Positions 47,290-58,778 of a stretch of DNA of 64,000 nt are shown here, one piece after another. Every line of letters starts with the position of its first letter. The first letter of the stretch is position 1. This DNA is from Aldrovandia affinis (lineage: Eukaryota > Chordata > Actinopteri > Notacanthiformes > Halosauridae): contig JAINUG010000033.1 in assembly GCA_029706075.1 (NCBI GenBank), positions 1,674,001 through 1,738,000 of the forward strand, read 5' to 3'. A program made the translations under genes and the position numbers. Under the pieces are notes generated by a model. It made no database searches and had not been told where the DNA came from. It saw only the letters and a list, made by a program, of their open reading frames with translations.

Positions 47290-48960
47290 AATCTAACATG
47301 CTCGGCCAGGCTCCTGTGAGGGCTGGGATGTTCCTCCCAGGCCTCTTTCGCTAAGTCCAAAAGGCCCCTGGGTTGTCATCCATACAGCAGCTTGAATTGT
47401 GAAAAACCTGTGGAGGCCTGGGGAACTTCACATATGGCAAACATTAGGTGGGGCAGCAACTGATCCCAGTTTCGTCCATCGGTTTCCATTACCTTTTTAA
47501 CATGCTTTTCAATGTTTTATTGAACCGTTCAACAATGCCATCTGTATGGGGGTGATACACTTGCAACAGTGCATAAATCTTTCATGATAGAAGACATAAA
47601 TGGCGTACCTTAGTCTGTACAGGATTTCCTTAGGGATTCCCACTCTACTAAACAATAGAAACAGTTATTTGGTGATTCCTTTTGTTGCCATGGTGCACAA
47701 TGGAATAGTCTCTGGGTACTTAGTGGCATAATCCATAATTACCAGAATATATTAGTGTCCTCGGGCAGTCTTCAAAAGTGGTCCGACTAAGTCCATGGCA
47801 ATCCACTCAAAAGGTGTGTAAATAATAAGCAGCGGAATCAGGAGGTTCCTGTAATTGGCCTTCAGAGCAGTCTTTTGATATTCAGGACATGTTTGACAAT
47901 AATATTCCACCGCATATACAATTCCTGGCCAGTAAAATCTATTCATAATCCTTTCTTTTGTTTTGGAAAGTCCCAGATGCACCCCCAACAGGTGAGTATG
48001 GGCTAGTTCCAATATTGTATTCACATATGCTTTGGGAACTTATAACAGTTATTTTACCACTTACCATTTTTCTTCACATTCTGATAAAACAATTGTTGCG
48101 GTCCCAAGCCTTCCTCCAAGGTTGATGCAGATTACATCCGCTCTCTCAAGTCCCCCTGCATCATCCTCTCTTTGGATTACGGGGCCCTTGTTCTCAGATA
48201 CAACCTCATCTGTTGTCCCCTCTGAGCATGGTTCAGTTGAGGCATCCCCCTGCAATTCTTGGACCACTGGTTTCCACCCCGGACTTCTCTTGTTAACAGT
48301 GGCACAAACACTTTGACTGATTGGGGTTTTACCTGCATATGGCTTTCCCTGGGATATCTGGTGGCATCTCAGACCCCATATCTTTGTAAACAATTCACAG
48401 TCTCATCCCAGCAGAAGAGGCACAGGAAGATGTGGAACTCCCACCCGCATCTGGCAACTTCCCTGTGGGGTGTCAATCTTCACAACAGCAGTGTGATAAC
48501 TTTTTGTGTCTCCATGGATACAGGAAATTAACATTACCTGCTCTTCTGGTGTTACATCTGTGGTTACTAGATGAGGCTGAATCAACGTAACCATACTGCT
48601 AGTATCTAGTAGAGCATCTGAGTCCTTGTCATCCACTTTGGCTGGGACCATCGGTACAGAGACGCCTTCATGTGACCAACAGGAAATCAGTAAGTTGCAG
48701 GGATGTGGCTTACCTCCATCTGAGGACCCGGCTGTGGGCATGGACTCAATCAAAACATGTCCGATTGTCTCTCTCCACAAGGGGGCGTCATCTTTGTGTC
48801 ACCTCAGTGTCACCGCATTGGATTGGTCGAGCCCTCCATTCTGTTTCCTCCTTTTCCTGAGGTTTTCGGGGCCGACCGCCCTCTACTCACTCCAGTTTAC
48901 CACTTTTCAGAAATTCCATGATTACTGTATGACTTTCCATCATCTCAATAAACTGATCAA
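47290..48960 (-). mobile_element. Ty3/gypsy-type LTR retrotransposon fossil
   Basis: Reverse-strand remnant. Two parts are recognised: a retropepsin-like protease region (about 48,403-48,780, with an ALLDTSS-type active-site motif) and an integrase region (about 47,290-48,024), including the N-terminal zinc-binding part. The right-hand portion may be the end of gag. I recognise no flanking LTRs. It is incomplete and clearly broken, with several breaks at least. It looks old and cannot be active. Confidence 0.72.
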
Positions 48961-49139
48961 CGGACTTTGATTTCCTTGACTCACGGTTTTCTTCAACTCT
49001 CGAGGCAGAGACCTCAAATACTTTCATTTTGTGAATGTCAAGTTGTGAATGGTCCTGAGGGATCTTCCTGTAGCCAGGACTTTGTTATCCATATCAGGTC
49101 ATACATCTGGGCCCTGGCCAGAGAGTGGGGATCTCACAA

Positions 49140-49493
49140 GACAGGTGTATTTAATTTGAAATCATTTTAAACACCTTAATTGTACACAGGTGGACTCCAA
49201 TCAAATAATTATGAGACCTTGGAAGACAACTGATTGCACCAAAGTTTATTTAGGTGTTGTTTAGCAAAAGGGGTGAATACTTATGGAATCAATTATTGTC
49301 TGGTTTTTATTTGTAATTAATTTAAAAAAAAGATTTAGTTGGTTATTTTTTCATTTTTTTATTTTACATTACAGTATTTTGTGTTGATCAGTGGCAATAA
49401 ATCACAATTAAATCAATTTTGATTCCATGAAGTAGGAAAATAAAATGTGAAAAATGCCAAAGGGAGTGAATACTTTTTTATACCCGCTGTGTA
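49140..49493. repeat. Tc1/mariner-type terminal fragment
   Basis: Phrases 'gtacacaggtggactccaat' + 'caa' and 'aaaggggtgaatacttatgg', and the ending 'agtgaatacttttttatacc' + 'cgctgtgta', are typical of teleost Tc1/mariner ends. No transposase sequence is present, so it is a non-autonomous or truncated copy. Confidence 0.6.
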
Positions 49494-52400
49494 TATATAT
49501 ATCATATGTATAAGAATAGCCTGTAACTGGTACCATTAATATATAATAATGGAATATTTTCAGGATTCATAAAAACCACTGTAAAATAATAATGTGACTG
49601 TCAACTACACAGTTCTCCAGACTTGACACAAACAGCTTTCACATAACCAATAAAATAGTGTATTTATATGACCTTCCTCGATTCTCAAATCATTACTGAA
49701 TGTCATGGTACAGCATGACAACTCAGCAAAGTATTGTTATACTGAAGGATATTGTTCTCAAAAAATAATTAAAGGAAATACAAAAATATCCAATGTTATG
49801 CAACTCAGAGACATCCTGCACAACAGCTTCTCAATTTGCACAAAAAATGACAAAAACTGCAATTCACAACATGAATATTCAAGATGTAATCCCTGACTCA
49901 CAGTTGTAATGAATGTGTTGTTGCCACACCAGGATTTGGTGTTTGTATCCATATTTTCTGCATAATTACAGTATAACCACACCTTTGAAACCATATACTA
50001 TGGGAATATGTGTATCATAAGATCTGGTTAACTCAGCTGCCTTTACACAATACCACAAATGGAAAACAACATTATATAAACAAAATGTTTTAATATGATA
50101 CTTATAAGATAAGATAGAGGACTGATGGTTGTCCAGCCAACAAGGCCTACAGTATTGAGCATTGCTATATTATTTCAGCTAAAATTGATGGTTATAGTAA
50201 CATTAAGGTACATAACTTCTCATCTAAAGATTTAAATTATATTGCTACCAAATGTTCAGCGATTATCAGAGTGATGTGGCTGTACAAGGTCAGACATTTT
50301 TCAGACTGATCCATTGGTAAGACATGCCTAGTATTAAAAAGCCCCAACCTGTTTTATTGGTTTAAAACAATTATATTTCCTCACAGTTGAAAACTTCCAC
50401 TACCATATCAGACAGATATTAGCTTCATATCGGTTATGTTTTGTTATTGCCTGATCTCTGTAAAATGTTCTGACCTCATGCAAATTCCTTTCCTGTATGA
50501 GTATACAGTAGAATCAGTGGATAATGAGGCCAAGGCTTCTACTTTATGTTAAACATTAAATTGGAAAGCAATATACTGGCACTATATTGGTCAAATTATC
50601 AAAGTTGTGAGGTGGCTCCTTTTTAATGTCGGTGTGAATTTTCCATTAATTTTAAACACACTCATGTATTAGCTTAGCATTTTTAGCAAATTGTGAATTC
50701 TAGAAGCTCACAGCATCCCATGCTGCTCCTGATTTTTCATTAGACACCTCTAAATGTGCAAATCAGCAGACATGTGGGGTCGATGCCCCTGATTGGGGCT
50801 CAATAAACTTGAATTTTATGTAACTTAATTTATTCCAATAACAATCCCCCCCACCTCAAATATCAGCATACATCAAGGGGCATCGAGGGACATATTGACT
50901 TGATGCTAAGACAGCTTTCTGCTACTCTGACAATCTTGGTGCATGTCAGGGTGGGAGGAAGGATGGAAGGAATGGGATTTATTTTCGTTTGCACGTACAT
51001 TAGGTGGCAGTTTGGTTACACTGTTTATGACAAGGCAGCAGAGAACCAAGAGGGACTGCAAGCAGGGAATGCTTCTATCACGCTCAACCTCACTGGGAAG
51101 CTATAAATAAGACGTTATGGACTTCATTAGGCTTAAAGAGATATGCCTGGTTGTGCTGCAGTGAAGGGCTACTCACGGGTATCAACCTATTAGGCTCTGT
51201 AAAATGAAAGAGGTTGGGGGGACAGGAGATGGGTGGGGGGGAGTAGGTGAACACTAACTATGCTCCCACTTAAGTCATAACACAATGGATTAACTTTAAT
51301 TAGGGTTTTAGCAGCATAATAATATTTAATTGCCTCACTACTGACAAACTGTGCCCTAAGAGGTGAGCCATGTGCCATGTGTTTTATGCACATGGCGATT
51401 TATGCACTGTGTGAGATTTTATATTTATTACCTATTAAATATAGTGATTTGTTTTTCTTCCATAATTACAAACACATACACACTCATTCTGCATTTTATC
51501 AGATAATTTTACTACAGTGGCTTTTTTGTTAAAATATCTTCATTCATTTATATATGCACATATTACTTTCTTTCTGACTAGAATTCATTTGGACACCCAC
51601 TAGAATGTGTACTAATTCATAAAATATTCATACTCTAGACCATGACTTTTATAACAATAACATAGGCTTAATTAACACAAATACAAATTCTCATTCATTG
51701 TGGAATCACTGCCATGTACCAGGAACTTGTTACAAGCATTGGTGAAAGTTTAGACCTTGATTGACAATTCCTCTCTTATTGACTTGCACAGCTTTTAGAG
51801 TTTGCTTACCAACAATTTACCAAGTTTACCAATAGTAACACCATTTCACTTATGAAACATTTGAATATTTAGTCTCATCTTTACAGAACAATGTTGAGCA
51901 AATACCTTTTATGAATGTAGTTGCTGAAATTATTTTGATCTCTGAATTCAATTTCAATATTTTTCCTGGAATCACCTGGATACACCTGTGTTTTCAACAT
52001 ACAGGTTTAAATGAGTGCAATTCAAATTCTTTTTCAGAATTTGATTACTGATTGTATAAAGAACAGTCTCAAGGAAATGCCATTTTTAATGATTCAGAAT
52101 AACAGCAAAATGCGATGGCACCTAAATGTTCACATCTGAAATATGAATTCTACTGTAGCTTCTATTAGCACAGAAAAAAAGAGTGCTTATTTTTCATGTT
52201 GGCCATGTTAAACAGACCACTCATCACAAACGGGTAAATTATACTTTACTTGGTTTGAGTCTTGGGTAAATATTAAGAGGGAACTAAAGTCATTCAAGTT
52301 TTGGACTGCTTTGGAAAATGGTAATGAAGGGAGATATTATGCTTTTATATTGTTGAGGACTTGTGATATCATCATCAACATCATTAACAACAAATACAAT

Positions 52401-52608
52401 TTCAGGATTCCAGAAGACTCAAAGATACAGTAAATGGGAGGAGGGTTTGCATAACAGTATATGAATTGCAGCTACTGTACTTCTTAGGGGTGAGTCAAAC
52501 TTTTTAATTTGCATAACTCACTGTTAAAAAATGAGAAGCTATGTAAAAAATAACTATGCTTTAATAAGTAGCATTTCAAACTTGTACTTGCTTTAAGAAG
52601 AAGCTAGC
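49494..52608. other. Unassigned, largely unique-looking DNA
   Basis: No gene and no transposon end recognised over 3.1 kb. The part at about 50,880-51,420 has balanced composition and words such as 'gattaactttaattaggg' and 'atatttaattgcc'. It is a candidate conserved non-coding region, unproven. Confidence 0.4.
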
Positions 52609-52744
52609 TACAGTGCCCTCCAGAATTACTGGCACCCTTGGTGAAGATGAAGACATTTAGTACTTTGTGCATCCTCCCCTTTCCAAGATAACAGCACTGA
52701 GTTTTCTCCTATAATACTTGATGAGGTGGGAGAACACATAACAA

Positions 52745-52930
52745 CATTTACATTTACATTTTAAGCATTTAGCAGACGCTCTTATCCAGAGCGACTTACA
52801 AGATGTGCATTAATACATGGTAGGAACAATCATAGTTAGCGCACGAGATCAGTGCAGGAATACAGCAATAGACATCATTGCAGGCATCTGCGTACCATAC
52901 CTGTAACACCGGGAAGGAAAAGGTTAGTGA
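52745..52930 (-). repeat. Headless repeat B, copy 2 (nested in Tc1)
   Basis: On the minus strand it runs 'gtctattgctgtattcctgc', 'actatgattgttcctaccat' + 'gtattaatgcacatctt', 'gtaagtcgctctggataaga' + 'gcgtctgctaaatgcttaaa' and a tail of 'atgtaa' units. It extends further upstream than the other copies and splits the Tc1 sequence between 'gagaacacataacaa' and 'gggatctgaaaccattcc'. Confidence 0.78.
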
Positions 52931-53006
52931 ATTTTTGTTTTAAACAAGGGATCTGAAACCATTCCTCCATACAGAATCTCTCCAGATCCTTCAGGGTCCT
53001 TGGTCC

Positions 53007-53790
53007 TCACTTGTGGACTCTCCTCTTCAGCTCACCCCACAGGTTTTCAATGGGGTTTAGGTCTGGGGACTGGGATAGCCATTGCAAAAGCTTGATTCTG
53101 TGGTCAGTGAACCATTTTTGTATGGATTTGGAGGTATGCTTTGGATCATTGTCCTGCTGGAAGATCCAACCACGACTCAGCTTTAGCCTCCTGACAGAGG
53201 CAGCCAGATTTTGCTCTAAAATCTCCTGGTACTTGATGGAGTCCATGATGCCATGTATCCTAACAAGGTTCCCAGGGCCTTTGGAAGTAAAACAGACCCA
53301 CAACATCACAGATCCACCACGATACCTCACAGTGGGGATTAAGATTTTCTGCATGACCATCCCTCTTTTTACGCCAAACCCACCTCTGGTGTTTGTTGCC
53401 AAAAAACTCTATTTTTGTCTCATCTGACCATAGAATCCAGTTCCACTCAAAGTTCCAGTGCCATTTGATGACAGCAGAGGCTTTCTTCTGGCAAGCCTTC
53501 CAAATTGCTTGTTGGCATGGAGGTGGTGTCTAATTGTAGTTTTGGAGACTTGGTGACCCCAATTCTCCAACTGTGATCCTTGGAGAAATGTTTGCATCTC
53601 AAACCATCTCGAACCAATACACTTGTGTCCTCTTCCAGGCAGGTTGATCACAGCTCCAGTTGTTTTAAGCTTCTTAATTATTGCCCTAATAGTGGAGATG
53701 GGTATTTTTAGGCGTGTAGCAATATCTGATTTATGAAGGTCAACAACCTTTTGTCTCATTTAATTTGTGTATTCTCTGATCTTCTCCATG
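53007..53790 (-). pseudogene. Tc1 transposase pseudogene with recognisable catalytic region
   Basis: Two main frames. The upstream one (53,759-53,409) begins MRQKVVDLHKSDIATRLKIP, the helix-turn-helix DNA-binding part, and includes VSKTTIRHHLHANKQFGRLA and a second DNA-binding region. The downstream frame (53,402-53,007) has GGSVMLWVCFTSKGPGNLVR, the second catalytic aspartate in FQQDNDPKHTSKSIQKWF, and the third acid in SQSPDLNPIENLWGELKRRV. The first catalytic aspartate lies at the junction (about 53,420, 'tcatctgacca' on the plus strand = SDE). The two frames differ, and the DNA-binding half also carries internal disruption. The triad residues are still visible but the protein is broken. 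Confidence 0.85.
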
Positions 53791-53900
53791 TTGATAGATG
53801 ATTAAGGGAGTTGGGCCTGTGTGTCACCTCATATTTATACCCCAGTGAAACAGGAAGTCATTGATGACTTAATTCACCTAAAGACTCAGGTGAACTTAAA

Positions 53901-55054
53901 AAAATTCATAAATAATCTTTTTTCAACAAAAACACTAGTTTAGAAAACCCAACAGAGGGTGTAGGCTAACATCAACAGGTGTTATCAGAGACTTTCAGTG
54001 CTCCCTTCCCACTCACAATCTCTTGAGGGATTCATCTCTCCCCCATTTTTCTTATTTTTCTCTCTCTCTCTCTCTTTTTACGCAGATAGATTTGGTCTTC
54101 TTGGATGAGTCCAGAAACAGATGGTGCTCTCGGCTTATGGGTTCCGCCTGGCGCTGCTTCTGAGGGCTTATCGCACTGTGACCTGGCTGCCTGGTTCCGG
54201 AAACATCGGGCCAATGGTTCATGCCTGTGTATATGGAGCAGGCGGACAAATGGGACCCGGTATCTAGCCCACTGTGTGGAAAAAAACCCCAAGGAGGCCA
54301 CTGCTTGGTCCGCACGGAACGATCCAATATCATCACCTCATCCTGAGAGGGGACCACTGAAACGAGCAATTTAATATCATGCTTTGCAACTTTGAACACT
54401 GTCCCCATATCTCACCCCTTACATAAGCTCCAGAAGTACTTTTCTGATAGAGCACTGGGACCACATAAAATACAGAACAGTATAGGAAATGAAACCCGGG
54501 GCTGGATATTTAAAATCAAATTTTTACAGAATGTCAGGTACTTCCCGTAATGAGACCATGGTATTCACATTGTAATGCTAACATGCACGTTGAATATTTG
54601 TGGTCAAAACATATACAAAAAATATATACATTTGCATTTAATTAAATGCATGAGGGGAAATAATGAAAAACACATGGCTCTAGCTTGCTCAATCTCTTTC
54701 TCTCTTTCTCTGTCCGACCTTATGGAAGATTGTGTTGTACGTTGCTGCATGGTGCTGAGTACCACAGTAACTTTGCAGCAGGTCACCTGTGTCTGACCTC
54801 CGTGGTGTGCAGTGCTGGTTAGGTGTCCTATTTTCTTCCACAGTCCCCCACCGTTCACATCTCAGAAGACCAGTGAGGAACAGTTCCTCTCCATATAAGG
54901 AAATACCATTAAATGGTACCTACATTGTCTGTTAAATATTTGTATAAGGCCTAGACAGACTAAGACAGACAAAATACACAGTTCAGTTAAATGTACTTGT
55001 GACTTTTTGCTGCATATACTGTAAGATTTAGCCTTAATATACAGTAGATTTCCT
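53901..55054. other. Unassigned DNA with a CT run and a GC-richer island
   Basis: A (TC)n run at 54,057-54,075 ends in 'tttttacgcag', which resembles a splice acceptor, and is followed by a GC-richer island (54,086-54,370). That island has long open frames on both strands (89 codons plus; 89 and 118 codons minus) but no domain I recognise. The remainder shows nothing. Confidence 0.35.
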
Positions 55055-55059
55055 TTGGA

Positions 55060-55300
55060 GGTGGAACTTAGTTGGTTACACCATTCAAAAGCCCCGTACC
55101 AACATCACTCGCCAAGCCCTGACCTGGAACCCACAAGGGAAAGGAAGAGGGGTCACCCCAAAAACACCTGGAGGCAGATGCCAAGACATCTGGCCATACC
55201 TGGTCAGAACTGGAGAAAATTGCCCAGAACAGAGCTCAGTGGAGGACTGTCGTCAATGGCCTATGCTCCCCTATGGGCGATGGGCTTAAGTGAAGTGAAC
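55060..55300 (+). pseudogene. LINE reverse-transcriptase C-terminal fragment
   Basis: The peptide order ITRQALTWNPQGK (one frame), KRGHPKNTWR (next frame), and 'caatggcctatgctcccctatg' (NGLCSPMGDGLK-like) matches the C-terminal end of a widespread endonuclease-RT LINE class, usually 'LRW.PQGKRKRGRPK.TWRR...W.....A.DR..WR..V.ALC'. It spans at least two frames. No other part of the LINE is nearby. Family not certain. Confidence 0.5.
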
Positions 55301-55610
55301 ATTGTTCCTTATAATATACAGCCTTTTTATACAGCTGGGAGACATTCAGAGGCAGTATTGTATCTTACACTGCAGTGTCCAAGGCATGTGATGGCCTAGA
55401 CGCTTTTCTTCAGATCCTGTTCAAACATATTGTAACAGGATATTCATATAAAATCAGAACACCTACGTGGAAAGGAAGCCTTGATTTAGTTGTTGTTTAC
55501 GATCCCTATGGCAAATTAATACCACAGTGTCCTTCAAGTAAAATGTCAGAGGGTAACAGCAAGATCGTTGTGGTTTTCATGGTCACATATTGGCTATTTC
55601 CTTGTGTAAG

Positions 55611-57646
55611 ATAATAAAATGTGAAATGATAGAAGGCTGCTGTCGAACTAGAACCATCCATTCTGCCGCATAAAGCTAAAGACTAAAGCAGCTGCCAAGT
55701 GTCCACTGTCTATTATATAGCATTTGTATGAGCTGGACAGCTCACCACAATACCAGCCTTGTGTGTTAGCTGTATGGTAAGCACACCACAAATCACTGAA
55801 ATAAACTCACAGGACCAGGGGAAAAAAAGAGAAGTGGTGGGGTCCTGACTCCTACCTGGCTCAGCTTTATCTCTTTTGCCATAATGTAACTTCCTGTGAA
55901 CCTTTAAATGTAAATTCTTTGACAGAGCTGTAAGCTCAGATGAGTCAGGTCATCTGCACTGTGGATGTCCTAGTCACAAAATCTCTTACCTTGAAGATCT
56001 ATAGGCCATGGCATTGTGTGTCTGGATGAAAATGAGATACAGAAAATGTAGTGTTTCTTCTTTTGAAGTGTGGGGGAGTGGAGATAAATGTATAAGGGCC
56101 AGCATGAATGTGCTTAAAGCTTGAAATAAACTTGAAGTACACAATGTGACAAAATATCTTTTATAAGATCTAAGACTTGGACACTTGAGTGGCACATCAG
56201 AATAAATAAGATGTAACAAATCTAGGTGCAATTTTAGACTCTGATTTAAGTTTTAAAACCCACATAAACAAGGTGACCAAAACAGCATTCTTCCACCTAA
56301 GAAATATTGCCAAAGTATGGCCGTTTTTAACTCAACAGTACGCTGAGAAGTTAATTCATGCTTTTATTTCAAGTAGACTGGACTACTTTAAGGCTCTTTT
56401 CACTGGTCTTCCAAAATAATTCGGAACTCTGCTGCTAGACTTTTAACGAAAATAAGGAAGTAAGACAATAAAATGTGAAATGATAGAAGGCCGCTGTTGA
56501 ACTAGAACCATCCATTCTGCCGCATAAAGCTAAAGACTAAAGTGGCTGCCAAGTGTCCACTGTCTATTATAAAGCATTTGTATGAGCTGGACAGCTCACC
56601 ACAATACCAGCCTTGTGTGTTAGCTGTATGGTAAGCACACTACAAATCACTGAAATAAAGCCCAACTCACAGGACAGGGGAAAAAAGAGAAGTGGTGGGG
56701 TCCTGACTCCTACCTGGCTCAGCTTTATCTCTTTTGCCATAATGTAACTTCCTGTGAACCTTTAAATGTAAATTCTTTGACAGACCTGTAAGCTCAGATG
56801 AGTCAGGTCATCTGCACTGTGGATGTCCTAGTGACAAAATCTCTTACCTTGAAGATCTATAGGCCATGGCATTGTGTGTCTGGATGAAAATGAGATACAG
56901 AAAATGTAGTGTTTCTTTTTTTGAAGTGTGGGGGAGTGGAGATAAATGTATAAGGGCCAGCATGAATGTGCTTAAAGCTTGAAATAAACTTGAAGTACAC
57001 AATGTAACAAAACATCTGAATATCTTTTATAAGATCTAAGACTTGGACACTTGAGTGGCACATCAGAATAAATAAGATGTAACAAATCTAGGTGCAATTT
57101 TAGACTCTGATTTAAGTTTTAAAACCCACATAAACAAGGTGACCAAAACAGCATTCTTCCACCTAATAAATATTGCCAAAGTATGGCCGTTTTTAACTCA
57201 ACAGTACGCTGAGAAGTTAATTCATGCTTTTATTTCAAGTAGACTGGACTACTTTAAGGCTCTTTTCACTGGTCTTCCAAAATAATTTGGAACTCTGCTG
57301 CTAGACTTTTAACAGAAATAAGGAAGTAAGACAATAAAATGTGAAATGATAGAAGGCCGCTGTTGAACTAGAACCATCCATTCTGCCGCATAAAGCTAAA
57401 GACTAAAGTGGCTGCCAAGTGTCCACTGTCTATTATAAAGCATTTGTATGAGCTGGACAGCTCACCACAATACCAGCCTTGTGTGTTAGCTGTATGGTAA
57501 GCACACTACAAATCACTGAAATAAAGCCCAACTCACAAGACAGGGGGAAAACAAGAGAAGTGGTGGGGTCCTGACTCCTACCCAGCTCAGTTTTATCTCT
57601 TTTGCCATAATGTAACTTCCTGTGAACCTTTACATGTGGCTCTTTA
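55611..57646. repeat. Tandem array of about 860-bp units (units 1-3)
   Basis: Unit 1 starts at 55,611, unit 2 at 56,465 and unit 3 at 57,331, each at 'aataaaatgtgaaatgatag' + 'aagg'. Spacing is 854 and 866 bp. Units 1 and 2 are nearly identical and end in a stretch of LINE ORF2 (56,221-56,462 and 57,086-57,328). Unit 3 stops at 57,646, where a Harbinger-like element is inserted. Repeated short minus-strand frames (55,986-56,231 and 56,857-57,063) come from the unit and are not genes. Confidence 0.9.
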
Positions 57647-57984
57647 AGGCCTCTGCATGCTTCTGCGTAAGCAACGGGACTACAACGCGACTGCGACGCG
57701 ACATTCTTCTGCAACATGTTGCAGAGCACTTGGCAATACATACTTTTGCGCAACCTACACAACATGGTGTCCTTACACTTCCTGAAGCTGGTTCATTTTA
57801 TACCGTGTTGAACAAATTATGCTAGCTATCTATATCGTTAGCTACTGTTAGCAAGCTTTATTTGGCCATGATACCAGGTTGCTAGCTAGCTAGCTATCTA
57901 GATATCGATAGTTTTGCTTAGCTAACATTTACATAGACATATAGAGTTGTTGTTGTATATATCGTTGTATGCAGCTGCCAACAA

Positions 57985-58112
57985 CGATGTCTATCGCTGT
58001 ATTAATTCACTGGTCTCTTGTGTGAACTATGATTGTTCTTACCATGTATTAATGCACATCTAGTAAATAGCTCTGGATAAGAGCGTCTGCTATATGCTTA
58101 AAAAAATGTATA
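57985..58112 (+). repeat. Headless repeat B, copy 3
   Basis: 'gatgtctatcgctgtatt', 'aactatgattgttcttacca' + 'tgtattaatgcacatct' and 'gctctggataagagcgtctg' + 'c' match the copies at 37,953 and 52,745. The copy is nested in the Harbinger-like element. Confidence 0.75.
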
Positions 58113-58534
58113 TGCACCCTGCTCTTTCTTTGCTTTGTTCGTTGAATATTCTGCGCATTAAGGTGTTGTAGTGACATGTTACATTTATATGTAATCTAAA
58201 GCACAACACAAAACATCTGTATATTTGCAACCTTAAATATATAATTTAGAATGGCGTGAAGACCACAGCTGATCATTCGTTGTTTGCAGAATCTCAGAGT
58301 TGAATGTACTGTCAGTACAATAGACTTTAAAACCTTAAGGAAGTACGCCTGTCATGAAAGCAGCTTGTGTGCAAGCAACTCACCTTTATAGCATTGAAAT
58401 AATAGAGTAAATTCACGTGGAAAAAAGGAACCAGCAGACGACCCTGGAAAATAATGTTAATGTATTAAAGGAAATGAAGGATGGTCTTTTCACAGAATTA
58501 AAAAAATCACTGCTTTTATCTTTCTCCCTTAATC

Positions 58535-58594
58535 TGGATGTCGCTCTGGATAAAAGCATCTGCTAAATGCTTAAAATGTAAAATGTAAAAAAAA
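58535..58594 (+). repeat. Headless repeat B, copy 4 (tail only)
   Basis: 'gtcgctctggataaaagcat' + 'ctgctaaatgcttaaaatgt' + 'aaaatgtaaaa'. A short 3' copy, also inside the Harbinger-like element. Confidence 0.75.
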
Positions 58595-58778
58595 TGATGT
58601 ACTAGCTCGATGAACTATGACCATGACAGCTCCGCCTCCATTCGCTAACCAACCAATCAATGCTGTGCAACATCTATGGGACATGTTGTGAGTTTGATTT
58701 TTGTGCTAGGTATGCAACACCCTATGCAACATCAACGCAATGTTGCGTTGCAGTCGCGCGAGCATGTATAGGCCTTTA

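Larger units (their letters stand above)
52611..53900 (-). mobile_element. Tc1-like DNA transposon, interrupted
   Basis: The 3' terminal repeat lies at the left, after TA: cagtgccctccagaattact + ggcacccttgg (52,611-52,641). The transposase pseudogene is on the minus strand (53,007-53,790), and a normal 5' leader with 'tttataccccagtgaaacag' extends to about 53,900. The 5' terminal repeat is not recognisable. A headless repeat B copy is inserted at about 52,745-52,930. Confidence 0.85.
57647..58775. mobile_element. Harbinger-like non-autonomous element in the array
   Basis: The ends are inverted: aggcctctgcatgcttctgc (57,647) against the complement of the right end, aggcctatacatgctcgcgc (to 58,775). 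TTA flanks both sides (57,644-57,646 and 58,776-58,778), fitting the TWA duplication of PIF/Harbinger elements. Subterminal parts are rich in 'caacgc' and 'gcgac' words. No transposase. It contains headless repeat B copies at 57,985-58,112 and 58,535-58,594. Confidence 0.65.

Noticed and set aside
55986-57063. Two near-identical minus frames (81 and 68 codons) considered as a duplicated small gene
   Set aside because: They lie in a tandem DNA duplication, differ by frameshift, and are not preserved in unit 4, so there is no sign of selection on the protein.
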